Assembly (NCBI RefSeq): GCF_001519055.1
Contig: NZ_KQ954286.1
Span: 490,687-554,686, forward strand
Direction of reading: 5' to 3'
Length of the DNA: 64,000 nucleotides
Origin: Novosphingobium sp. Fuku2-ISO-50
GTDB lineage: Bacteria; Pseudomonadota; Alphaproteobacteria; Sphingomonadales; Sphingomonadaceae
Translations under genes and position numbers: made by a program
The notes under the pieces: model-generated
Database searches by the model: none
Seen by the model: the letters and a program-made list of their open reading frames with translations, nothing else
What the model was told of the DNA's origin: nothing
In this document: in pieces, positions 33,929 to 43,637 of the stretch
Layout of the letters: every line of letters begins with the position of its first letter
How positions within the stretch are numbered: the first letter of the stretch is position 1

Positions 33929-34366
33929 TTGCGCATTGCCATCGCTTCCGATCACGCCGCTTTCGCGCTCAAGGCAGAGCTTGCCGCCGCGCTTGTCGAA
34001 TGGGGCCATGACGTGACCGACCTCGGCCCGTTCAGCGATGCGCGAGTCGATTATCCCGATTTCGGCTATAAACTGGCCGATGCGGTGGCGAGCGGCGCGG
34101 CAGAGCGCGGCGTGGCTCTTTGCGGATCGGGGATCGGCATTTCGATTGCGGTCAACCGCCATCCCGCTTGTCGCGCGGCGCTTGTGTCCGACCCTTATTC
34201 GGCAACGCTGGCGCGCGAACACAACGACGCCAATGTCATCGCGATGGGCGCCCGGCTGATCGGGATCGATCAGGCCAAGGCCTGCCTTGAAGCGTTTCTG
34301 GCCGGCACATTCGCAGGCGGACGCCACGAAGGCCGCGTCGCCAAGCTTTCCCACCCCACCTTTTGA
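33929..34366 (+). CDS. rpiB: Ribose-5-phosphate isomerase B
   Basis: Interconverts ribulose 5-phosphate and ribose 5-phosphate. It belongs to the RpiB/LacAB family, with MRIAIASDHAAFALK at the N-terminus, GSGIGISIAVNR with the catalytic Cys just before it (ALCGSG), and REHNDANVIAMG with the active-site His. It has 145 residues, the normal length. The start is TTG 33929; no ATG is available at the conserved position. glyA follows after 22 bp, so this is the first gene of the rpiB-glyA-nrdR-trmJ group, a common alphaproteobacterial order. Confidence 0.95.
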   Translation: MRIAIASDHAAFALKAELAAALVEWGHDVTDLGPFSDARVDYPDFGYKLADAVASGAAERGVALCGSGIGISIAVNRHPACRAALVSDPYSATLAREHNDANVIAMGARLIGIDQAKACLEAFLAGTFAGGRHEGRVAKLSHPTF

Positions 34367-34388
34367 CCGGTAAAGAGGAGCCACACAG

Positions 34389-35702
34389 ATGACCGCAGCA
34401 ACGTCAACCGCGCCGGACATCCGCAAAGCGGGTTTCTTTACCGAGCATCTCGCCGGTGCCGACCCCGAAGTCTATGCGGCGATCCGCAATGAGCTGCATC
34501 GCCAGCAGACGAAAATCGAACTGATCGCGTCGGAAAACGTGACCAGCCTCGCCGTGCTGGAAGCCACCGGCTCGATCTTCACCAACAAATATGCCGAAGG
34601 CTATCCGGGCAAGCGCTATTACGGCGGCTGCGAATATGCCGACGTCGTCGAAAACCTGGCGATCGAGCGTGCCAAGGCGCTGTTCGGCTGCGACTATGCC
34701 AATGTGCAGCCCAATTCGGGCAGCCAGATGAATCAGGCGGTGTTCCTCGCCCTGCTTCAGCCCGGCGACAGCTTCATGGGCCTCGATCTCAATTCGGGCG
34801 GGCACCTGACGCACGGTTCGCCCGTCAACATGAGCGGCAAGTGGTTCAAGCCGATCCCTTACGGCGTGCGCCCCGACGATCATCTGATCGACATGGACAA
34901 TGTCGCCGCGCTGGCGCGTGAGCACAAGCCGAAGCTGATCATTGCCGGCGGCACCGCCTATTCGCGGTTCTGGGATTTCGAAACGTTCCGCGCGATTGCC
35001 GATGAAGTCGGCGCCTATCTGCTCGTCGACATGTCGCACATTTCCGGCCTCGTCGCCGGCGGCGCACACCCCTCGCCGTTTCCCCACGCGCATGTCGTGA
35101 CCACGACGACGCACAAATCGCTGCGCGGACCGCGCTCGGGCGTGATCCTGACCAACGACGAAGCGCTGGCCAAGAAATTCAACACGGCGGTGTTCCCCGG
35201 GCTTCAGGGCGGGCCGCTGGTCCATGTCATCGCTGCCAAGGCGGTTGCCTTTGGCGAAGCGCTGCGCCCCGAATTCAAGGCCTATGCCCATCAGGTCGTC
35301 GCCAATGCCAAGGCGCTGGCCGAAAGCCTGAAGGAAAACGGCATCGCGATCGTGTCGGGCGGGACCGACAACCATCTCATGCTCGCCGATCTCAGCCCCA
35401 AGGACGTCACCGGCAAGGCGGCGGAAAAAGGCCTCGATCGCGCCTGGCTGACCTGCAACAAGAACGGCGTGCCGTTTGACAAGCGCTCGCCGTTCGTCAC
35501 TTCGGGCATTCGCCTCGGCACCCCGGCGGCAACGACGCGCGGTTTCCGCGAAGACGAATTCCGCATCATCGGCCAATTGATTGCCGAAGTCGTCGAAGGC
35601 CTTGCGCGCAACGGCGATGAAGGCGACGGCCAGATCGAACAGCGCGTGCGCGACCGCGTGGCCGATTTGTGCGCCGCCTATCCCATTTACCCGGAGATGT
35701 GA
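34389..35702 (+). CDS. glyA: Serine hydroxymethyltransferase
   Basis: PLP enzyme that converts serine and tetrahydrofolate to glycine and methylene-THF, the main one-carbon source. The 437-residue sequence includes [31 protein letters not shown], and the PLP lysine in [14 protein letters not shown]. The ATG has a good ribosome site (AAAGAGGAG). It overlaps nothing but leaves only four bases before the TTG start of nrdR, so the genes form one transcript. Confidence 0.98.
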   Translation: MTAATSTAPDIRKAGFFTEHLAGADPEVYAAIRNELHRQQTKIELIASENVTSLAVLEATGSIFTNKYAEGYPGKRYYGGCEYADVVENLAIERAKALFGCDYANVQPNSGSQMNQAVFLALLQPGDSFMGLDLNSGGHLTHGSPVNMSGKWFKPIPYGVRPDDHLIDMDNVAALAREHKPKLIIAGGTAYSRFWDFETFRAIADEVGAYLLVDMSHISGLVAGGAHPSPFPHAHVVTTTTHKSLRGPRSGVILTNDEALAKKFNTAVFPGLQGGPLVHVIAAKAVAFGEALRPEFKAYAHQVVANAKALAESLKENGIAIVSGGTDNHLMLADLSPKDVTGKAAEKGLDRAWLTCNKNGVPFDKRSPFVTSGIRLGTPAATTRGFREDEFRIIGQLIAEVVEGLARNGDEGDGQIEQRVRDRVADLCAAYPIYPEM

Positions 35703-35706
35703 TTCC

Positions 35707-36168
35707 TTGCGTTGCCCGTTCTGCGCCCATGACAACAGCCAGGTAAAAGACAGCCGGCCGAGCGAGGATAACACCTCGATCCGTCGGCGTCGGCAATGCG
35801 AAGGGTGCGGCGCGCGGTTCACCACGTTCGAACGCGTGCAACTGCGCGAAGTCATGGTGATCAAGTCCGACGACCGCCGCGAACCGTTTGACCGGGCCAA
35901 GATCGAGCAATCGGTCACGCTCGCCTGCCGCAAGCGGCGGATCGAACAGGAACGGCTCGACCAGTTGGTCACCGGAATCCAGCGTCAGATCGAGACCTTG
36001 GGCGAAAGCGAAGTGCCCTCGAAGCAGATCGGCGAAATGGTCATGGACGCGCTGCGCCAGGTCGACAGCGTCGCCTATATCCGCTTTGCCAGCGTCTATC
36101 GCGACTTTACCGAAGCGCGCGATTTCGAGGAATTCGCCAGCACCGTGCGCGAAGTGGGGCATCCTTGA
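35707..36168 (+). CDS. nrdR: Transcriptional repressor NrdR
   Basis: ATP/dATP-sensing repressor of ribonucleotide reductase genes. The 153-residue protein has an N-terminal zinc ribbon (MRCPFC and CEGCG), the basic segment SIRRRRQC, and an ATP-cone domain ([20 protein letters not shown]). The start is the TTG at 35707, which gives the invariant N-terminus MRCPFC; earlier in-frame codons would read the end of glyA in another frame. Its TGA overlaps the TTG start of the next gene. No NrdR box is visible in this window. Confidence 0.96.
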   Translation: MRCPFCAHDNSQVKDSRPSEDNTSIRRRRQCEGCGARFTTFERVQLREVMVIKSDDRREPFDRAKIEQSVTLACRKRRIEQERLDQLVTGIQRQIETLGESEVPSKQIGEMVMDALRQVDSVAYIRFASVYRDFTEARDFEEFASTVREVGHP

Positions 36169-36926
36169 CCAATCCCGCCCCAAACGTGCCGCCCCCGATC
36201 ATCGTACTGGTCCGCCCGCAACTGGGCCAAAACATCGGCAAGGCCGCGCGCGCCATGCTCAATTTCGGGCTGACGCGGATGCGGCTGGTCGCCCCGCGCG
36301 ACGGCTGGCCCAATCCCTCCGCCGGTCCCTCGGCGTCTGGCGCAGACGTGGTGCTCGAACACGCCGAAGTGTTCGACACACTGGCCGAAGCGGTTGCCGA
36401 TTGCGCGCATGTCTATGCAACCACCGTGCGCAAGCGCGGCGTGACCAAGCCGGTCGTCACCCCCGAAGCCGCCGCCGCGGCGATCGTCGCCGCCCCGGCG
36501 CAGAGCGCGATCGTGTTCGGCCCGGAACGCTCGGGGCTCGACACCGACGATGTGGCGATCGCACGCACGATCATCACCGTGCCGATCAACGCCGAATTCG
36601 GCTCGCTCAATCTCGCGCAGGCAGTGATCCTGTGCGCCTATGAATGGTCAAAGCACGCCACGCAGGATTCGGCGCTCGTCCAGCCGCCGGTCGAAGAGCT
36701 GCTGCCCCCTGCCCCGCAATTCGAATTCGACGGCATGTTCGATCAATTGACCGGCATGCTCGAACCGCTCGGCTATTTCGAACCGGAAATCCGCAAACCC
36801 GTGACCATGCGCACCTTGCGCACGATGTTCACCAAGCCCGCGTGGAATCACCTCGAAGTGCGCACCATGCGCGGCATCCTGACCACGCTGGCCCACCACC
36901 GCCGCATCCGCGAGCGCAATTCCTGA
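36165..36926 (+). CDS. trmJ: tRNA (cytidine/uridine-2'-O-)-methyltransferase TrmJ
   Basis: SPOUT-class enzyme that 2'-O-methylates position 32 of certain tRNAs. The trefoil-knot motifs are present: [29 protein letters not shown] and [21 protein letters not shown], followed by a C-terminal helical dimerisation extension (residues about 185-253). This extension fits TrmJ rather than TrmL. The start is TTG 36165 overlapping the nrdR stop. It is the last gene of the rpiB-glyA-nrdR-trmJ group. Confidence 0.9.
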   Translation: MTNPAPNVPPPIIVLVRPQLGQNIGKAARAMLNFGLTRMRLVAPRDGWPNPSAGPSASGADVVLEHAEVFDTLAEAVADCAHVYATTVRKRGVTKPVVTPEAAAAAIVAAPAQSAIVFGPERSGLDTDDVAIARTIITVPINAEFGSLNLAQAVILCAYEWSKHATQDSALVQPPVEELLPPAPQFEFDGMFDQLTGMLEPLGYFEPEIRKPVTMRTLRTMFTKPAWNHLEVRTMRGILTTLAHHRRIRERNS

Positions 36927-36936
36927 GCCCAAAGGC

Positions 36937-36965
36937 TTGACATCCGCGCCGATGTCTGGTCATGC
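36937..36965 (+). promoter_or_regulatory. Candidate rpsD promoter
   Basis: TTGACA (36937-36942), a 17-bp spacer, then TCATGC (36960-36965). A start nearby would give a GC-rich 5' leader of about 170 nt that can fold into stems (for example CCGGC...GCCGG near 36992-37012). S4 regulates its own synthesis in other bacteria; that role for this leader is inference. Confidence 0.4.
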
Positions 36966-37145
36966 GCGCCCTTCCACGCGAACCCCGGCGGCTCTGTCCA
37001 GCCGGAACACGGTCCGATTGGCCCCGCAAACCCGGTGAAGCGGCGGCCGCATGGCGCACTCTTTGGTGCCATGGTGCGAACCCGGGTCACAGCATGACTG
37101 CGGCAATCCTGCCCGGCCATGACGCAAATGAAAGGAACCCCTCGC

Positions 37146-37757
37146 GTGTCGAAGCGTAAGGCATCGAAGTACAAAATTGACCGCCGTCTTGGCGAAAACA
37201 TCTGGGGTCGTCCCAAGAGCTCGGTCAACCGCCGCAGCTATGGCCCCGGCCAGCACGGCCAGCGCCGCAAGAGCAAAGTGTCGGATTTCGGCATTCAGCT
37301 CCGCGCCAAGCAGAAGCTCAAGGGCTATTACGGCGACGTCACCGAAAAGCAGTTCAAGGCAACCTATCAGGAAGCCTCGCGCATGAAGGGCGATACCGGC
37401 CAGAACCTGATCGGCCTGCTGGAACAGCGCCTCGACATGGTGGTCTATCGCTGCAAGTTCGCACCGACCATCTTCTCGGCGCGCCAGATCGTCAGCCACG
37501 GCCACATCCGCGTCAACGGCGTGCGCTGCAACATCGCCAGCCGTCGCGTCCGCCCCGGCGACGTGATCAGCCTGGGCAACAAGGCCAAGGAAATGGCGCT
37601 CGTCGCCGAAGCCCAGAGCCTGCCCGAACGTGACATCCCCGAATATGTCGCCGCCGAAGCCGACAAGGCAACCTTCGTCCGCGTGCCTACGCTCGACGAA
37701 GTGCCCTATCCGGTGAAGATGGAACCGAACCTGGTCGTCGAATTCTATTCGCGCTGA
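37146..37757 (+). CDS. rpsD: 30S ribosomal protein S4
   Basis: Primary 16S rRNA-binding protein that nucleates 30S assembly. The 203-residue protein has the alphaproteobacterial form starting [20 protein letters not shown], with [10 protein letters not shown] and the S4 RNA-binding domain ([12 protein letters not shown]). The start is GTG 37146, preceded by the ribosome site AAAGGAA; an in-frame ATG at 37119 would add nine untypical residues. Transcribed singly from its own leader, with a strong terminator behind. Confidence 0.97.
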   Translation: MSKRKASKYKIDRRLGENIWGRPKSSVNRRSYGPGQHGQRRKSKVSDFGIQLRAKQKLKGYYGDVTEKQFKATYQEASRMKGDTGQNLIGLLEQRLDMVVYRCKFAPTIFSARQIVSHGHIRVNGVRCNIASRRVRPGDVISLGNKAKEMALVAEAQSLPERDIPEYVAAEADKATFVRVPTLDEVPYPVKMEPNLVVEFYSR

Positions 37758-38212
<455 letters not shown>

Positions 38213-38213
<1 letters not shown>

Positions 38214-38638
38214 TGCTGTATCTCGACACGTCGCTGATCGTTGCGGCCCTTTCCAACGAAGCGGAAACGGCGCGAATTCAGGGATGGCTGACGGATCAGG
38301 ACCCGGAACAACTGGCCATCAGCGACTGGACGATAGCCGAAGTGTCGTCTGCGATGGCAATCAAGCTGCGGACGGGACAGATCGATCTTGCTTTGCGCGC
38401 GGCGGCGCTGGCGCTGTTCAACCAGATGGTAGCGGACAGCTTCACGGTTCTATCCGTGACAGCCGGACATTTCAGGGTCGCGGCAAAGTTTGTGGATCAC
38501 CATGCCCTCGGCCTTCGCGCCGGTGACGCACTGCACCTTGCCGTTGCATCGGAACAAGGCGCCACACTCTGCACTCTCGACATGCGCCTGGCCACCGCCG
38601 GGCCGGAGCTTGGCGTCCCCACGCATCCGCTCACATAA
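38213..38638 (+). CDS. vapC: VapC-type PIN-domain toxin
   Basis: Magnesium-dependent ribonuclease toxin. The PIN domain is complete, with the four acidic residues Asp5 (YLDTS), Glu43 (IAEVSS), Asp105 (RAGDALHLA) and Asp123 (CTLDMRLA). At 141 residues it is a normal length, with no sign of decay. It is coupled to the preceding antitoxin through a one-base overlap. VapC toxins cleave tRNA or rRNA; the target here is unknown. Confidence 0.9.
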
Positions 38639-38742
38639 ACCGGATGGCACTGGATGAGACTGCCGCCCCGCCGGCAGCATTGCATGCGTGACCCAATAGC
38701 CGACACCAGCGCGAAATGTCGCATGGCGCCCCACACATTTCG

Positions 38743-38772
38743 GTCATGCCGGACCTGATCCGGCATCCAGCG
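38743..38772. repeat. 30-bp palindromic repeat C, left copy
   Basis: The core is CATGCCGGACCTGATCCGGC. It is the reverse complement of 39179-39208 at 29 of 30 positions. The two copies bracket the GIY-YIG gene. In the 211-bp gap before that gene there is also a GAAATGT...ACATTTC stem (38712-38741) next to the repeat, and no other gene. Confidence 0.9.
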
Positions 38773-38850
38773 TGCGGTGACACGCCGAGCGGCGCCAAAT
38801 CGGTGCCTTTTGCCCCGGACGCTTCCACCCCAAACGGGATAAGAGATGTC

Positions 38851-39207
38851 ATGCCCGAGGAACGCCAGCCCTGTATCTATATCATGGCCAGTGATCGCCT
38901 GGGCACACTCTATATCGGCGTGACGAGCAACCTGATGCGCCGCCTCGCGCAGCATCGCAGCGGGGCGCATGAAGGCTTCACCGCCCGCCATCAGGTCAAA
39001 CGGCTGGTCTTTTACGAACTGTACGGCGACATGGAGCGAGCCATCGCGCGGGAGATGCAATTGAAAAGCTGGCGTCGCGATTGGAAGATCGCGCTGATCC
39101 AGACCCTCAATCCCGATTGGCACGACCTCGCCCCGGGCCTTGGTTTCGCCCCCCTGCCAACCCCGGCGCCAAAAGGCCCGCTGGATGCCGGATCAAGTCC
39201 GGCATGA
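38851..39207 (+). CDS. GIY-YIG nuclease family protein
   Basis: Small single-domain nuclease of 118 residues, related to YhbQ/UvrC-type GIY-YIG domains. CIY (8-10) and YIG (21-23) form the signature, with Arg30 in SNLMRRLAQH and Glu68 in AIAREMQLKSWRRDWK as the expected catalytic residues. The domain ends near residue 98. The Pro-rich tail after it is partly encoded by repeat C: codons from residue 110 to the stop lie inside 39179-39207. ATG 38851 gives the natural domain start; an in-frame extension upstream would translate repeat C and is rejected. The function is unknown; its placement between palindromes suggests a mobile or repeat-linked role, which is inference. Confidence 0.85.
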   Translation: MPEERQPCIYIMASDRLGTLYIGVTSNLMRRLAQHRSGAHEGFTARHQVKRLVFYELYGDMERAIAREMQLKSWRRDWKIALIQTLNPDWHDLAPGLGFAPLPTPAPKGPLDAGSSPA

Positions 39208-39208
39208 C
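39179..39208. repeat. 30-bp palindromic repeat C, right copy
   Basis: Inverted relative to 38743-38772 with a single mismatch. The TGA stop of the GIY-YIG gene (39205-39207) lies within it. Confidence 0.9.
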
Positions 39209-39536
39209 GAAGGGAATATAGGCACGGGTTGCGTTCCCTTGAGCAGGTCTGCGCCTCATATCCGTCATTCGCAGACTTGCGAACGTAGCCCAACAGCGGA
39301 GACCAACGCCAATTCCGTAGACTGGCGCCAAAATTCCCGTGAGAGTTCACACCGCGTTGCAAGGGGCCAACCAAGAAATTCCGGAGACGGCATGCTCAAT
39401 TCACGGGGAAAAGGCAGCGGGTTCCGGACTCAAAGCCGGGAGGACGTGAGTGAGGGCAGTTAGCCTTGAATGTCCGACATGGGCGCAAAACGGTCGTTGG
39501 GGCGTATAGTTGGTTCGAACCGTGTGCCGCCAAATA
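39209..39536. other. 328-bp stretch without a gene
   Basis: No frame here has protein-like composition. The stretch carries several short broken palindromes, for example TGTCCGACATGGGCG followed by CGGTCGTTGG near 39471-39500, like the degenerate intergenic palindromes common in sphingomonads. It lies between repeat C and repeat B. Confidence 0.5.
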
Positions 39537-39575
39537 CCGGGATGCAAGGGCGATGGCCCTTGCCCGCCGGAGGCC
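39537..39575. repeat. 39-bp palindromic repeat B, right copy
   Basis: Inverted relative to 37839-37877 (37 of 39 matches), with the internal hairpin GCAAGGGC-GATG-GCCCTTGC. It ends 12 bp before the tgt stop codon and closes the toxin-antitoxin/GIY-YIG segment. Confidence 0.9.
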
Positions 39576-39586
39576 ATACTTCCGCC

Positions 39587-40714
39587 TTAGCGCCCCGCCA
39601 GATAATCCCGCCGGAACTGCACTGCAAACGCGGCGAAGCGCCCTTCGGCGATGGCGGCGCGCATGGCGGCCATCAACTGCTGATAGAACCAGATGTTGTG
39701 TTCGGTCAGCAACATGGCGCCGAGCATTTCGCCTGCGCGGTGCAGGTGGTGCAGATAGGCGCGGGTGTATTTGGCACAGACCGGGCAGGCGCAGCGGGGG
39801 TCGAGCGGGTCTGAATCTTCGGCGTGGCGGGCGTTGCGGATGTTGACCGGGCCGTTCCAGGTAAAGCCTTGGCCGTTGCGGCCCGAGCGCGTTGGGAGGA
39901 CGCAGTCGAACATGTCGACGCCGCGTTCGACGGCGCCGACGAGGTCGTCGGGCTTGCCGACGCCCATGAGATAGCGCGGGGCATTTTCGGGCAACTGGCC
40001 CGGTGCGAAATCGAGGGTGGCGAACATCGCCTCTTGCCCTTCGCCTACGGCCAGGCCGCCGATGGCGTAGCCGTCGAAGCCGATGGCGGAGAGGGCGCCG
40101 GCACTTTCGGCGCGCAGGCGTTCGTCGAGTCCGCCTTGCTGGATGCCGAACAGGGCGGCGCGTTCTGCGTGTTCGCCGCCTGCGTCAAACGCATCGCGGC
40201 TGCGGCGGGCCCAGCGCATCGACATTTCCATCGAGCGGGCGATCACATCGCGCGGCTGATCGATTTTCGGGCATTCGTCGAAGCACATCACGATGTCGGA
40301 ACCGAGCAGGCGCTGGATTTCCATCGAGCGTTCGGGGCTGAGCATGTGGCGCGACCCATCGAGGTGGCTGGCGAAGGTCACGCCGTCCTCGGTGATCTTG
40401 CGCAGGGAGGACAGGCTCATCACCTGATAGCCGCCGCTGTCGGTCAGGATCGGGCGATCCCAGCCGCCGAATTTGTGCAATCCGCCCAGCCGCGCCATGC
40501 GTTCGGCGCCGGGGCGCAGCATCAGGTGATAGGTATTGCCCAGGATGATGTCGGCCCCGGCGGCGCGCACGTCCTCCATTTTTATCGCCTTGACCGTGGC
40601 GGCGGTGCCGACCGGCATGAACGCGGGCGTGCGGATGTCGCCGCGCATCATGCGGATCACGCCGGTGCGCGCTTTGCCTTCGGTGGCGTGGATCTCGAAC
40701 GAAAAACGGGTCAT
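39587..40714 (-). CDS. tgt: Queuine tRNA-ribosyltransferase
   Basis: Exchanges guanine 34 for preQ1 in GUN-anticodon tRNAs. The 375-residue protein has [13 protein letters not shown] with the first catalytic Asp, the nucleophile region [14 protein letters not shown], and the zinc site [20 protein letters not shown] 40714 gives the normal N-terminus [13 protein letters not shown]. queA, its usual neighbour, is on the same strand but 3.8 kb away, separated by four unrelated genes. It is divergent from the TauE-like gene with 63 bp between the starts. Confidence 0.97.
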   Translation of the reverse strand: MTRFSFEIHATEGKARTGVIRMMRGDIRTPAFMPVGTAATVKAIKMEDVRAAGADIILGNTYHLMLRPGAERMARLGGLHKFGGWDRPILTDSGGYQVMSLSSLRKITEDGVTFASHLDGSRHMLSPERSMEIQRLLGSDIVMCFDECPKIDQPRDVIARSMEMSMRWARRSRDAFDAGGEHAERAALFGIQQGGLDERLRAESAGALSAIGFDGYAIGGLAVGEGQEAMFATLDFAPGQLPENAPRYLMGVGKPDDLVGAVERGVDMFDCVLPTRSGRNGQGFTWNGPVNIRNARHAEDSDPLDPRCACPVCAKYTRAYLHHLHRAGEMLGAMLLTEHNIWFYQQLMAAMRAAIAEGRFAAFAVQFRRDYLAGR

Positions 40715-40777
40715 GGGCCTTACAGTCTGCAAAAAAGCGGGATTGCGGCCTTTAGGCATGATTGCCATGGCGTGCAA

Positions 40778-41563
40778 ATGACCTTGCTCAGCTTGCTCGA
40801 ACCCGTGTCCGTCAGCCCTGTGCTGTTTGCCGTCTTGACCGGCGTCGCGGTCATTTCCGGCACGGTCGATGCCATTGCCGGGGGTGGCGGGCTGATCATG
40901 ATGCCGGTGCTGATCGCGACGGGATTGCCGCCGCATTGCGTTTTGGGCACCAACAAGCTGCAATCGATCCTCGGCACCAGCGTTGCGACCTGGCGTTTTC
41001 GCCGCGCCGGGCTGCTGTCCTTGCGCGGCGGCCTGCCGTTTGCGGCGCTGAGCCTGTTGGGCGCGGTGGCCGGGGCGCTGCTGATCCGGCGGATCGATGC
41101 GCATGCACTGGGGCTGCTGGTGCCGATGCTGTTGATCGGGGTGGCGCTTTATACCGTGCTGTCGCGGCGGATGGAGGATCATGACGCCCCGCCGCGCCTC
41201 GGGCCCGGCGCCTATGCCCCGGTGGTGGCGGGAATCGGGTTTTACGACGGGTTTTTCGGGCCCGGCGCGGGGCAGTTCTATGCCGCCAGCCTCGTGTCGC
41301 TGCGCGGGATGGGGCTGACCCGCGCGATGGGGCTGACCAAGCTGATCAATGTCGCCAGCAATCTGGGCAGCCTAATCGTGTTTGCGAGCGGGGGCGAAGT
41401 GCTGTGGCTGCTCGGGCTGACCATGGGGCTTGGCGCGATGACCGGCGCGCTGATCGGCAGCCGCCTCGCCACGCGCCACGGCGCAGCGGTGATCCGGCCC
41501 TTGCTGGTCACCGTCAGCCTGTTGCTGACGGCGAAGCTGATCTGGGCGTGGTTTACCGCTTAA
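40778..41563 (+). CDS. TSUP-family permease (TauE/SafE-like)
   Basis: Integral membrane protein of 261 residues with about eight hydrophobic segments in two halves. Each half carries the family glycine-rich turn: [15 protein letters not shown] near residue 31 and [16 protein letters not shown] near residue 151. The family exports or imports sulfite, sulfoacetate or other organosulfur anions; the substrate here is unknown. ATG 40778 is the family-like start; GTG two codons upstream is possible. Its stop overlaps the stop of the convergent phaZ by four bases. Confidence 0.88.
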   Translation: MTLLSLLEPVSVSPVLFAVLTGVAVISGTVDAIAGGGGLIMMPVLIATGLPPHCVLGTNKLQSILGTSVATWRFRRAGLLSLRGGLPFAALSLLGAVAGALLIRRIDAHALGLLVPMLLIGVALYTVLSRRMEDHDAPPRLGPGAYAPVVAGIGFYDGFFGPGAGQFYAASLVSLRGMGLTRAMGLTKLINVASNLGSLIVFASGGEVLWLLGLTMGLGAMTGALIGSRLATRHGAAVIRPLLVTVSLLLTAKLIWAWFTA

Positions 41564-42777
41564 CCCATTGCCAGAACGAGATTTCGGACTTGCGGATAGA
41601 TCTGGGTTTCCCATTTCGACCCGGAAAACACCCCGTAATGGCCAACGCCGGGTTGCAGGTGATGGCGCTTGAGATGCGGGCGCAGGCTGGTGCAAAGCAA
41701 ATGCGCGGCGGCCGTTTGCCCCACGCCGCAGATGTCGTCGCGTTCGCCTTCGACGGTCAGCAGCGCGGTGCGGTGAATCGCGCCGCAATCGACCCGCTTT
41801 CCCCGGTGCATCAATTCGCCCTTGGCCAGCAAGGCGCGCTGAAACACGCGGTCGATCGTTTCGAGATAGAATTCCGCCGTCAGGTCGAGCACCGAGAAAT
41901 ATTCGATATAGAAATCGCGGATCTTGGCCGCATCGCCCTCGCGCCCATCGGCCAGCGCCTGGTAAAAGCGGCGAAACTGTTCGAAATGCCGCCCCGGATT
42001 CATCGACATGAACGCGGTCAATTGCAGGAATCCGGGATAGACCCGCCGCCCCGCGCCGGGATAGCGCGCCGGTACGCGCGAAATCAGATTGCTTTCAAAC
42101 CAGCCGAACGAATTCGCCCGGGCAAGTTCGTTGACCACCGTCGGCGCCTCGCGCACGTCGATCGGCCCGCCCATCAGCGTCATCGTGCGCGGCTGGCACG
42201 GATCGCGCTCGCCCGCCATGATCGCGACCGCCGCCAGCGCGGGGACGCAAGGCTGACACACCGCAAGCAAATGGCCATGCGGCCCAAGATGGCGCTGAAA
42301 CGCGATGATATAGTCGGTATAGTCTTCAAGCCCGAAGCGGCCCGCAGATTGCGGCACTTCGCGCGCATGGCGCCAGTCGGTGACATAGACATCGTGATCG
42401 CGCAGCAGCACTTCGACGGTATGCCGCAACAGCGTCGCATAATGCCCCGACAGCGGCGCGACCACGAGCATCTTGGGCTGCGGCATCTCGACCGCGTCCT
42501 TGGCGAAATGAATGAGATCGCCAAACGGCAGCGACATCGCGACTTCTTCGCGCACCGGGACCATGGCATTGCCCACCGGCACCGCCTTGATGTCAAACGC
42601 GGGCCGGGTGCTGATCACGCTGGCCAGCGTATACCCGTCGCACAAGGCATGAAACCGCCGGACCCAGTCGTTCTGGTCGGCATCGGGAAAGAAGCGGTCG
42701 CGCAATTCCAGCATGCCCCGCGCCACCCGGCGAGAGGGTTCCATTACATCGCTAAAAGCCTGGAACGCTGCGTACAC
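41560..42777 (-). CDS. phaZ: Intracellular polyhydroxybutyrate depolymerase (PhaZ)
   Basis: Breaks down native PHB granules for carbon reuse. The 405-residue alpha/beta-hydrolase has no signal peptide. The nucleophile elbow reads LAVCQPCVPALAA, so Cys174 replaces the usual Ser, as in Cupriavidus PhaZ1, where the catalytic triad is Cys-Asp-His. The other members are the Asp in EGERDDICG and the His in PGVGHYGVFSGS. Its length and the DUF3141-like C-terminus fit the intracellular group. The 142-bp region upstream separates it from the divergent GST gene. Confidence 0.93.
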   Translation of the reverse strand: MYAAFQAFSDVMEPSRRVARGMLELRDRFFPDADQNDWVRRFHALCDGYTLASVISTRPAFDIKAVPVGNAMVPVREEVAMSLPFGDLIHFAKDAVEMPQPKMLVVAPLSGHYATLLRHTVEVLLRDHDVYVTDWRHAREVPQSAGRFGLEDYTDYIIAFQRHLGPHGHLLAVCQPCVPALAAVAIMAGERDPCQPRTMTLMGGPIDVREAPTVVNELARANSFGWFESNLISRVPARYPGAGRRVYPGFLQLTAFMSMNPGRHFEQFRRFYQALADGREGDAAKIRDFYIEYFSVLDLTAEFYLETIDRVFQRALLAKGELMHRGKRVDCGAIHRTALLTVEGERDDICGVGQTAAAHLLCTSLRPHLKRHHLQPGVGHYGVFSGSKWETQIYPQVRNLVLAMG

Positions 42778-42919
42778 GCCGTTTCCTTTGTTGCGGCACC
42801 CGCGATTCGTTGCCGCGTGGCAATTTCCCCCAATTCATGCTGCGCTGCATCAATGCGCTTGGCAAGTGTCTCGCGACATGATTACCTGCCAGCGGCACTG
42901 ACAGGACGGGAAACACGCG

Positions 42920-43603
42920 ATGGCCGGCAGGAAATCGATCAGAATCGTCAAGTCGCGCGCGATTCTGACCATATCGAGCAAGACCTATTCGGCCTGGTCA
43001 TTGCGCGGCTGGCTGTTGTGCCAATTGGCCGCGCTCGATGTCGAGGAGCAGCGCGTCGAACGCAGCGCCGCCGATCGCGCCGAGCTTCTGCTGCTCAGCC
43101 CTTCGGTACTGGTGCCGCGCCTGACTCACGAAGGCGCGAGCGTGTGGGATACCCTGGCCATCGCCGAATACCTGAACGAACTCTATCCCGAGGCGCAAAT
43201 GCTGCCCGCCGATCGCATCGCGCGCGCGCATTGCCGCTCGATCTCGGGCGAAATCCATTCGGGCTTTGCCGCCATGCGCTCGGCCCTGCCGATGAACCTG
43301 AAAGTGCGGCATGAGCGCTTTCCGGTGTTTTCCGGCGCGCGGCCCGACATCGAACGGATCGAGACGATCTGGCAGGAATGCCTGGGCAAATACGGCGGCC
43401 CCTATCTGTTTGGCGAAAGCCCGACGATCGCCGATGCGATGTACGCCCCCGTCACCACCCGTTTCCGCACATATGCCGTCAAACCGAGCGGACCGAGCGA
43501 CGCTTATTGCGACACGATCGAGGCATGGGAGCCGATGCGCGTGTGGCAGGCCGGTGCCGAGGCCGAAGCCGAGGATTTCGAAGAGCTTGAAGTCGAATTC
43601 TGA
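42920..43603 (+). CDS. Glutathione S-transferase family protein
   Basis: A 227-residue GST-fold protein. An N-terminal thioredoxin-like domain (SSKTYSAWSLRGWLLCQLAAL, then the cis-Pro segment VLVPRLTHEG and the glutathione-binding turn WDTLAIAEYLNE) is followed by an all-helical C-terminal domain with SPTIADAMYAPVTTRF, the N-capping box. It is close in pattern to zeta/beta-like bacterial GSTs with substrates unknown. The acidic tail EAEAEDFEELEVEF is unusual. The next gene downstream is convergent and has a different base composition. Confidence 0.9.
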   Translation: MAGRKSIRIVKSRAILTISSKTYSAWSLRGWLLCQLAALDVEEQRVERSAADRAELLLLSPSVLVPRLTHEGASVWDTLAIAEYLNELYPEAQMLPADRIARAHCRSISGEIHSGFAAMRSALPMNLKVRHERFPVFSGARPDIERIETIWQECLGKYGGPYLFGESPTIADAMYAPVTTRFRTYAVKPSGPSDAYCDTIEAWEPMRVWQAGAEAEAEDFEELEVEF

Positions 43604-43637
43604 GACAGAATCAATTCATATACCAAGTTCCAGAAAG

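Noticed and set aside
38716..38850. Upstream extension of the GIY-YIG protein
   Set aside because: The added residues (ISVMPDLIRHPACG and following) are a translation of palindromic repeat C, a well-known source of false N-termini.
39012..39374. Minus-strand small protein over the GIY-YIG end
   Set aside because: It is antisense to the nuclease gene and includes a translation of repeat C (RHAGLDPASS), with no other support.
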